A DNA stretch of 5,484 nt from Spartobacteria bacterium. GTDB lineage: Bacteria > Verrucomicrobiota > Verrucomicrobiia > Chthoniobacterales > UBA10450. Shown here in pieces: positions 1 to 5,484 of the stretch (the stretch's first letter is position 1; the number at the start of each line of letters is the position of its first letter). Position numbers and translations under genes: made by a program. Below the pieces are notes generated by a model that saw nothing but the letters and a program-made list of their open reading frames with translations, was not told the origin of the DNA and did no database searches. Location: contig DMCG01000092.1 in the NCBI GenBank assembly GCA_003445855.1, forward strand, positions 1 to 5,484. Direction: 5' to 3'.

Positions 1-867
1 GAGAAGATAATTGGCGAGTGCGTGCAGCGCTTCAGCTTTTTCGCCGAAGATCGACAATGCGTTGTGTGCTTGGCGGGTGAGCCGTTTGGCCTCGAAGCGT
101 GATTTTTCCAAGCCAATCACGGCGGGATAGGTCGCCTTTTTCGCGGCAATGTCTTTGCCCGCGCTTTTCCCAAGCTTCTCGCTTGTCTGCGTTACATCGA
201 GAATGTCGTCGATGATTTGAAACGCGAGTCCGAGCGAGCGGCCAAATTTCGTGATCGCAGCAAGTTGCTTTGGATTTGCGTTTGCACTCATCGCGCCGAG
301 TCGCACCGAGGTTGTCAAAATCGCGGCCGTTTTGTTTTCGTGGATGTAGCGCAATCCCACCATGTCGATCTTGCGCCCTTCAGCTTCGAGATCAGCCACC
401 TGGCCGGCGATGAGTTTTTGGCTTCCGGCCGCGACGGCGATTTCGCGCAACAAGATCGAGATGTTGTAGCGCGGAGAAAATTTTGCGCGCGAAACGATTT
501 CAAACGCGATCGTCAACAAAGCGTCGCCGGCAAGCACGGCGACGCCGTCGCCGAAAACTTTGTGACAAGTCGCGCGCCCGCGACGAAAATCGTCGTTGTC
601 CATGCTCGGAAGATCGTCGTGCACGAGCGAGTAGGTGTGGATGCATTCGAGCGCGCAGGCGAGCGGCAGCGCCTTGTCGATCTTGCCGCCGCATGTTTCG
701 GCCGCGGCGAGACACAAAATCGGTCGCAGTCGTTTTCCGCCGGCGAAAAGACTGTAGCGCATCGCCTTGTGAATGGTCGGCGGTCTCGTGTTCTCTTTAG
801 GCAGATAGCGGTCGAGTGCGCGATCGATCTTTTTCTGCCGCGACTTGAGATACGCCTTCAGGTTCAT
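1..867 (-). CDS. ispA: Short-chain polyprenyl (farnesyl/geranylgeranyl) diphosphate synthase, 3' end cut off
   Basis: This gene is open from an ATG at 865-867 down to the left window edge, giving 289 residues. It is a trans-isoprenyl diphosphate synthase, a cytosolic enzyme that adds isopentenyl diphosphate to an allylic diphosphate, usually making farnesyl or geranylgeranyl diphosphate for quinones, carotenoids, hopanoids or longer carriers. Visible motifs in order: GGKRLRP (43-49), the first Asp-rich motif DDLPSMD (84-90) followed by NDDFRRGR, Gln156 and Asp159 in the GQVADL stretch, Lys179 in HENKTAA, and the second Asp-rich motif DDILD (220-224), then GKD and KKATYP (237-248). The four-residue spacing inside the first motif is the bacterial type II form. 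Tyr79, five residues before it, is bulky and favours a C15 product, but C20 cannot be excluded. Family length is near 295-300 and the visible end (HALANYLL) matches the usual C-terminus, so only a few residues are missing. The start has only a weak GAGAGA ribosome site. Confidence 0.94.
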   Translation of the reverse strand, partial: MNLKAYLKSRQKKIDRALDRYLPKENTRPPTIHKAMRYSLFAGGKRLRPILCLAAAETCGGKIDKALPLACALECIHTYSLVHDDLPSMDNDDFRRGRATCHKVFGDGVAVLAGDALLTIAFEIVSRAKFSPRYNISILLREIAVAAGSQKLIAGQVADLEAEGRKIDMVGLRYIHENKTAAILTTSVRLGAMSANANPKQLAAITKFGRSLGLAFQIIDDILDVTQTSEKLGKSAGKDIAAKKATYPAVIGLEKSRFEAKRLTRQAHNALSIFGEKAEALHALANYLL

Positions 868-918
868 TCTCTCGGAGTCTGGAAACTCTCGCTGCCCTAC
901 GCAATCGAAATGTGGGTT

Positions 919-976
919 CTGTAGCGGCGCTCTATGAGCGTCGCATTTTTTTGGCGCTCATAGACCGCCGCTACAG
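919..976. repeat. Intergenic inverted repeat (REP/BIME-like palindrome pair)
   Basis: Arms 919-940 and 955-976 are reverse complements over 22 nt with a single mismatch, separated by a 14-nt spacer (941-954) that contains seven T. Each half is also a small palindrome. Positions 924-932 pair with 936-944 (nine pairs including one G-T) around a TAT loop, and the right half folds similarly but less perfectly. The element is therefore two inverted copies of a unit of the form GTAGCGGCG-CTC-TAT-GAGCG. It lies between two minus-strand genes. The hairpin is not followed by a clear T-run on either strand, so it is not a textbook intrinsic terminator, though it could still attenuate or protect RNA ends. 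Short abundant palindromes of this type are known in many genomes. Whether this one is dispersed here cannot be seen from one copy. Confidence 0.88.
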
Positions 977-1942
977 GTTTTCCGCCGCTTCGACTACCGC
1001 GATTGGTTTCGCGCGCATGGCGAGGAACGCGCCCATGAGCAGGATAACTGCGCTCCAAAGCTGGGGATAGGTGAGGCGCTCGCCGAATATCCACGCGGAA
1101 AGCGCCAGCGCGCCGGCGGGGCAGAGCAATTGCAAAGTTTGCGCGAGGGCGACTCCGATCTCACGAATGGCGACGTAATATAAAACGTGGGCGAGCGTGA
1201 TACAGCTCACGGCGGAAATGATTAGAATGAGGTTAACGTGTGAGCTGGCGTGAAGCGGAGTGTCGATCTTTCCAAACAGACACGTCAGCGGCAGCAGCAG
1301 CGTCGAAGTTATGAAGCTGATCAATCCGAAGCTGCGAATGGAGCCGAGCTGCGCGGAAGGGCGTTTTACCAGCACACTGTAAAGTGCCCAGCAAAATGTC
1401 GCGGTGAAGGCAATGAACAAGCCTGGCAATGCGATATGTCGATCTTGTCCGCCGGCTTGAAACCAAATTACGCCGAAGGCGCCGACCAAGCCGAGACACG
1501 TTCCAACTTGAAATTGCCACTGACGGATGACGTAGCGTTCTTCCGGAAAAAAGATGAGCGCGAGCAGTGCGGTGAAGATGACGGACGAGCGGGTGAAGAT
1601 CGCATAAACGCCCGGGCCCATGTAGAAGAGAGCCATCACCTGCGTGATTTGATGGACGACATTGGGCAGGCAGGGAAGAAGGCAGAGGCCGATAGCGTGC
1701 ATGTCGATCTTGGGTCCGCCGCGGCGGACGCGATAGAAAACAAGCGGGGCGATGGCAAGGCAGGCCACGGAGTAGCGATAAAAATTCTGCGCCCACGGAT
1801 CGTAATAGCGATTCAAGTAATATTGAAAGAGCGACGGCATCGACCAGATGAGGACCGTGGCGAAGACCGCGGCGTAGCCTTTCGAAAGGCTCGTGCGGCC
1901 GCGAAGATCGACAATCGCTCGCTGGGAATCCAGTTGTTTCAT
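971..1942 (-). CDS. EamA/DMT-superfamily transporter, ten predicted membrane helices
   Basis: A 323-residue inner-membrane protein of the drug/metabolite transporter (EamA) superfamily, which exports or imports small metabolites. The substrate cannot be told from sequence. Hydrophobic segments lie at about residues 22-43, 52-70, 81-105, 110-132, 143-162, 170-192, 202-223, 236-258, 261-287 and 290-310, which is the family's usual ten helices made of two five-helix repeats. The repeat signature is visible at the end of each half: FFPEER (131-136) before helix 5, and IFGERLTYPQLWSAVILLMGAFL (285 onward) leading into helix 10. Length is normal for the family (about 290-320). The start is the first ATG of the open frame and has no recognisable Shine-Dalgarno sequence. 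No other ATG precedes helix 1. The C-terminal tail is short, and its last sense codon and TAG stop lie within the inverted repeat. The gene is divergent from the TPR gene at 2031, and ispA follows 103 nt downstream on the same strand, so co-transcription is possible but not evident. Confidence 0.93.
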   Translation of the reverse strand: MKQLDSQRAIVDLRGRTSLSKGYAAVFATVLIWSMPSLFQYYLNRYYDPWAQNFYRYSVACLAIAPLVFYRVRRGGPKIDMHAIGLCLLPCLPNVVHQITQVMALFYMGPGVYAIFTRSSVIFTALLALIFFPEERYVIRQWQFQVGTCLGLVGAFGVIWFQAGGQDRHIALPGLFIAFTATFCWALYSVLVKRPSAQLGSIRSFGLISFITSTLLLPLTCLFGKIDTPLHASSHVNLILIISAVSCITLAHVLYYVAIREIGVALAQTLQLLCPAGALALSAWIFGERLTYPQLWSAVILLMGAFLAMRAKPIAVVEAAENL

Positions 1943-2014
1943 CGCTCGGTGGTTGATTTTGGCGCGTTAATTTGCTCGCTTACAAACGATTAATTACTCA
2001 GAAATGAAGCTAGC

Positions 2015-2020
2015 AAGGAG
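2015..2020 (+). promoter_or_regulatory. Shine-Dalgarno site deciding the TPR gene start
   Basis: AAGGAG lies 10 nt before the ATG at 2031 and overlaps the frame that runs up to an upstream ATG at 2004. The 2004 ATG has no comparable site before it, and starting there would put nine extra residues (MKLARRRTI) before the signal peptide. The next in-frame ATG, at 2037, would be 16 nt from the site. The 2031 start is therefore the best choice. Confidence 0.75.
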
Positions 2021-2030
2021 AAGAACGATT

Positions 2031-2939
2031 ATGATCATGAGAAGAATTATCGGATTTGTAGCCGGCGTCGGGTTCCTCGGCGTGGCTAGTTTTGCACTAG
2101 CGAAAGAGAAAGAGGGCGCTGGAATGAGCGAGTACAACAATGGGAATCAGGCTTTTGAACAAAAGCAATACGAGCAGGCGATCGCGGAATTTACGCAAGC
2201 GATTCAAGCAAACGGCAAGCAGCCGGCCTATTACGAAAATCGCGGCTTTGCCTATTTGGCGCTCGGAAAAGGACCGGAAGCGGCGGACGATTTTTCCAAA
2301 GCCGTCGAGCTTGCGCCAAAAGATGAACGCGCCTACATCGGGCGCGCGCAAGCCTTGCTCCTGCAAAAGCAGTACGATGAGACGCTGGCCGATCTCGACA
2401 AAGCGATCCAACTCAAGCCTGAGGACGGATCCGCCTACAAATTCCATGGCTTCGCCGAGATCGGTCTAAGCCAATGGGACAAGGCGGTCGCGGATTTTAC
2501 AAACGCGATCCAAAAAAGTCCGGACGATCCGCAAAGTTACGATCGGCGCGCCTGGGCGAACCGGAATTTGAAAAATTATGACGCGGCCGTCACCGATTAC
2601 ACGTTGATGATCGAGAAAAATCCGAGCGACCCTGAGCCGCTGGTGAAACGCGGCGCGACCTATGTGTCGATGACACAGTATGAGAAGGGGATCGCTGATT
2701 ACGAAGCCGCATTAAAATTAAAGCCGGATGACTACGACACCGTGCAGCGGCTGCAGTATGCGCAGGGCATGCTGGCGGCGAGGAATGCTCCGCCGCCCAC
2801 GCCCACACCCAAAGAGGAGCCGGGTTTAATTACCCCGCTAAACATCGGGATCGTGCTCGCGGTGCTGATTATTATCGCAGTGGTCGCGCGCCTCCTGACG
2901 CGAGGGAAGAGCGAAGTTACCAGCGGAAGAATTCGATAA
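2031..2939 (+). CDS. Secreted, membrane-anchored TPR-repeat protein of unknown function
   Basis: A 302-residue protein built almost wholly of tetratricopeptide repeats, which are helical-hairpin scaffolds for protein-protein contacts. Residues 1-24 form a signal peptide: basic MIMRR, a hydrophobic core and a signal peptidase I-type ALA site before KEKEG. Six 34-residue TPRs follow at about 32-65, 66-99, 100-133, 134-167, 168-201 and 202-235, with typical positions such as AYYENRGFAYLALG and AVADFTNAIQKSPDDP. A Pro/Thr-rich linker (254-260) leads to one hydrophobic helix (about 269-289) and a short basic tail. Inferred topology: TPR domain outside the cytoplasmic membrane, held by the C-terminal helix. 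The repeats resemble each other closely, suggesting internal duplication. No catalytic residues are visible, so the role is probably adaptor or assembly scaffold, partner unknown. The gene stands alone: it is divergent from the transporter, and about 200 nt separate it from tRNA-Thr. No convincing promoter or terminator was recognised for it. Confidence 0.88.
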   Translation: MIMRRIIGFVAGVGFLGVASFALAKEKEGAGMSEYNNGNQAFEQKQYEQAIAEFTQAIQANGKQPAYYENRGFAYLALGKGPEAADDFSKAVELAPKDERAYIGRAQALLLQKQYDETLADLDKAIQLKPEDGSAYKFHGFAEIGLSQWDKAVADFTNAIQKSPDDPQSYDRRAWANRNLKNYDAAVTDYTLMIEKNPSDPEPLVKRGATYVSMTQYEKGIADYEAALKLKPDDYDTVQRLQYAQGMLAARNAPPPTPTPKEEPGLITPLNIGIVLAVLIIIAVVARLLTRGKSEVTSGRIR

Positions 2940-2963
2940 GCGGCGCGCGGAGAAGAAATCTCT

Positions 2964-2991
2964 TTGACACCCAAAAGCGCGCTGTTAGCTT
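2964..2991 (+). promoter_or_regulatory. Candidate sigma70-type promoter for the tRNA-Thr/tuf cluster
   Basis: A perfect -35 hexamer TTGACA (2964-2969) is followed after 16 nt by TAGCTT (2986-2991), which matches only three of six -10 positions. It lies in the 207-nt gap between the TPR gene and tRNA-Thr, the only sizeable gap before the cluster. It would give a leader of roughly 150 nt before the tRNA, to be removed by processing. The perfect -35 box and the location support it, while the weak -10 box lowers confidence. Nothing else in 2940-3146 was recognised as a gene. Confidence 0.5.
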
Positions 2992-3146
2992 GCGGATGCT
3001 TTTTGCGAGAACGAGGCGGTCCCATGGTCGTTCAAATTGCAAAGTTTGACGCGGCTTTGGGACTTTTGGCTCTCTGGTGAGAAGCAAAACCGGTTCGCCG
3101 CGCGCTCGAAAACGGGAACGCGACGAGCATCGATTGACGAAGAGCG

Positions 3147-3222
<76 letters not shown>

Positions 3223-3291
3223 GAGTGAGCTCGCGACCGGAAGTGAAAGTTTAAATTGAAAGACGCAGTTTAGTTAAACAGGAGAATTGAA

Positions 3292-4476
<1,185 letters not shown>

Positions 4477-4490
4477 GTTTCCACCCGATT

Positions 4491-4563
4491 ACGCCAGTAG
4501 CTCAATTGGTAGAGTAGCGGTCTCCAAAACCGTCGGTTGGGGGTTCGAGTCCCTCCTGGCGTG
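4491..4563 (+). tRNA. tRNA-Trp (anticodon CCA), no encoded 3' CCA
   Basis: A 73-nt cloverleaf beginning 14 nt after the tuf stop. The acceptor stem ACGCCAG (4491-4497) pairs perfectly with CTGGCGT (4556-4562), and the discriminator is G (4563), the known bacterial tryptophan identity base. The D stem is GCTC/GAGT. The anticodon stem 4517-4521 pairs with 4529-4533 around loop CTCCAAA, giving anticodon CCA at 4524-4526. The T stem 4539-4543 pairs with 4551-4555 around TTCGAGT. The bases after the discriminator are TGG, so the terminal CCA must be added by the nucleotidyltransferase, unlike the tRNA-Thr in the same cluster. A tRNA-Trp between tuf and secE is a common bacterial arrangement and points to processing from a tuf-secE-nusG transcript. 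Confidence 0.97.
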
Positions 4564-4576
4564 TGGAGAAAGATTG

Positions 4577-4667
4577 CAAACGCCGAACGCCCAACGTCGA
4601 ACACTGAACTTCGAACTCAGAGGCAGACAATTGGGTGTTGGACGTTGAGCGTTGGATGTTGGACGTT
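4577..4667. repeat. Head-to-head degenerate heptamer repeats between tRNA-Trp and secE
   Basis: Six contiguous 7-nt units occupy 4577-4618: CAAACGC, CGAACGC, CCAACGT, CGAACAC, TGAACTT and CGAACTC, all with the core NNAACNN in exact register. After a 14-nt spacer, five units in the opposite orientation occupy 4633-4667: GGGTGTT, GGACGTT, GAGCGTT, GGATGTT and GGACGTT, ending in GTT. The two halves are partly complementary. For example, the reverse complement of 4577-4604 aligns with 4636-4662 with scattered mismatches, so a long imperfect hairpin could form in RNA or single-stranded DNA. The block fills almost the whole tRNA-Trp to secE gap, carries no plausible gene, and has no T-run behind it as an intrinsic terminator would. 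Function unknown; it could be a dispersed repeat family or an RNA-processing or attenuation structure. Confidence 0.82.
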
Positions 4668-4682
4668 GTTCTTAAGAGTTAA

Positions 4683-4901
4683 ATGCTTACAAAGACGAAA
4701 AATTTCTTCAACGAAGTGAAGGTCGAGCTGCAAAAAGCTTCCTGGCCATGGGAATCGAAGGAAAAAGGAGTCCGCCGCTACAAGGAGCTGACTGACTCAA
4801 CGCTGGTTGTCATCATCGCAATGCTGTTGCTTGGCGGTTACGTCGCGCTTTTTGATTTCGTTCTCGTCAACTTCGTCCACTTCTTTACCCGGTTGCACTG
4901 A
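4683..4901 (+). CDS. secE: Preprotein translocase subunit SecE
   Basis: A 72-residue single-helix SecE, the essential small clamp subunit of the SecYEG protein-export channel in the cytoplasmic membrane. The N-terminal amphipathic region has the family pattern NFFNEVKVELQKASWPWESKE (8-28), with the conserved Lys-x-x-Trp-Pro element (KASWP, 18-22), followed by one transmembrane helix at about 40-63 and a short C-terminal tail. The length matches the single-helix form found in most bacteria; the E. coli protein has three helices. The ATG has only a poor ribosome site (AAGAG at 4674-4678, four nt before the start), directly beyond the heptamer repeats. The stop is two nt before the nusG start, so the two genes are surely co-transcribed and probably translationally coupled. 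Confidence 0.95.
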   Translation: MLTKTKNFFNEVKVELQKASWPWESKEKGVRRYKELTDSTLVVIIAMLLLGGYVALFDFVLVNFVHFFTRLH

Positions 4902-4903
4902 TT

Positions 4904-5473
4904 ATGGCACAAGCGCTCGCAGCAAAAGATCAATGGTTCGTCGTGCATGTTCTCTCCGGTCAGGAAAACAAAGTGCGCGAGAACATCGAGAAGCGCATCA
5001 AGACCGAGGAAATGGGCGATCTTATTTACGAGGTGCTCGTTCCGACCGAGCGCGTCTCGGAAATCAAAAAGGGCAAGAAAAGCGAGACGACGCGCAAATT
5101 TTTCCCCGGTTACCTGATCGTCAACATGCATTTACTCGACGAAAACAATCAGCTCGTCGGCCGCACCTGGTATTTCATCCGCGACACACCCGGCGTGATC
5201 GGTTTTGCCGGCACCAAAGACAAACCAATCCCGATGCGCCAATCGGAAGTGGACAACATGCTCGCGCAGATGAAAGAGCGCGAAGAAAAGGTGAAACCGA
5301 AAGTCAGCTTCGAAGTCGGCGAGACGGTGAAGGTTGCCGACGGCCCATTCCAAAATCAGAACGGCATCGTTGAAGAAATCGATCCCGAGCGCGGCAAACT
5401 GCGCGTCTCCGTCACAATTTTCGGCCGCGCCACGCCCGTCGAGTTGGAATACTGGCAAGTTGAACGCGGATAA
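4904..5473 (+). CDS. nusG: Transcription termination/antitermination factor NusG
   Basis: A 189-residue NusG, which binds the clamp of RNA polymerase through its N-terminal domain and contacts Rho or ribosomal protein S10 through its C-terminal KOW domain, linking transcription, termination and translation. The NGN domain spans about 10-125, with WFVVHVLSGQENKVRENIE (11-29), the conserved RKFFPGYLIV (64-73), and WYFIRDTPGVIGFAG (89-103). A charged linker (120-135) leads to the KOW domain, with FEVGETVKVADGPFQNQNGIVEEID (136-160) and VSVTIFGRATPVELEYWQVE near the end. Length is typical (about 175-190). No Shine-Dalgarno site precedes the ATG, which lies two nt after the secE stop, suggesting that ribosomes finishing secE reinitiate here. 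Only 11 nt remain after the stop. In most bacteria rplK follows. Confidence 0.97.
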   Translation: MAQALAAKDQWFVVHVLSGQENKVRENIEKRIKTEEMGDLIYEVLVPTERVSEIKKGKKSETTRKFFPGYLIVNMHLLDENNQLVGRTWYFIRDTPGVIGFAGTKDKPIPMRQSEVDNMLAQMKEREEKVKPKVSFEVGETVKVADGPFQNQNGIVEEIDPERGKLRVSVTIFGRATPVELEYWQVERG

Positions 5474-5484
5474 ATTTTCGACAG

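Noticed and set aside
217..924. Long plus-strand open frame (235 codons)
   Set aside because: It is antisense to ispA, whose minus-strand frame carries all catalytic motifs. The plus-strand protein is rich in Arg, Ala and Val with no recognisable domain.
919..980. The intergenic palindrome as an intrinsic terminator
   Set aside because: The stem is strong but is followed by no T-run on the minus strand and only four T on the plus strand. The seven-T stretch is in the loop.
1250..1993. Long plus-strand open frame (247 codons) opposite the transporter
   Set aside because: The minus-strand frame encodes a clear ten-helix membrane protein. The opposite frame is low-complexity charged sequence, typical of an antisense shadow in GC-rich DNA.
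2004..2030. Upstream ATG extending the TPR protein by nine residues
   Set aside because: The AAGGAG site lies inside this stretch at the right distance from the 2031 ATG, and the extension would spoil a normal signal peptide.
2949..2965. Possible terminator after the TPR gene (GAGA-AGAAA-TCTC followed by TTT)
   Set aside because: The stem is only about four base pairs and the T-run is three, too weak to call.
2997..3005. boxA-like TGCTTTTTG in the leader of the tRNA-Thr/tuf cluster
   Set aside because: It resembles the antitermination boxA only loosely and falls at the predicted transcription start, where it would not be transcribed intact.
3046..3139. Further TTGACG hexamers at 3046 and 3134 as extra promoters
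   Set aside because: No acceptable -10 box lies 16-18 nt downstream of either, and for the second the spacing falls inside tRNA-Thr.

Overview
The window looks like chromosomal DNA from a moderately GC-rich bacterium. It carries a conserved translation/transcription/secretion cluster (tRNA-Thr, tuf, tRNA-Trp, secE, nusG) and, to its left, three ordinary non-ribosomal genes. The gene content, the style of the intergenic palindromes and the overall protein sequences suggest a Verrucomicrobiota-like soil bacterium (Chthoniobacterales/Spartobacteria type). That placement is an inference from general familiarity, with no search behind it.

Left part, minus strand (1-1942): an IspA-type short-chain polyprenyl diphosphate synthase runs off the left edge and has lost only its last few residues. 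Upstream of it is a ten-helix EamA/DMT-family transporter. The 103-nt gap between them holds a 22+22-nt inverted repeat with one mismatch. One arm of this repeat contains the transporter's stop codon.

Middle, plus strand (2031-2939): a gene divergent from the transporter encodes a TPR-repeat protein with an N-terminal signal peptide, six tetratricopeptide repeats, a Pro-rich linker and one C-terminal membrane helix. Its partner is unknown. It is followed by about 200 nt with a good -35 box and no further gene, which probably serves as promoter and leader for the next cluster.

Right part, plus strand (3147-5473): tRNA-Thr(GGT) with encoded CCA, tuf (EF-Tu), tRNA-Trp(CCA) without encoded CCA, secE and nusG, all in one direction. 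This is the classical order seen around tufB in many bacteria, where rplK and other ribosomal protein genes normally follow just beyond nusG. The rpmG gene often found between tuf and secE is absent. Its place is taken by a curious 91-nt block of degenerate 7-base repeats arranged head to head, six units one way and five the other. This is the most unusual sequence in the window.

I see no CRISPR array, transposase, phage gene, toxin-antitoxin pair or defence system. The genes are housekeeping or common families. The novelty, if any, lies in the two intergenic repeat elements and in the uncharacterised TPR protein.
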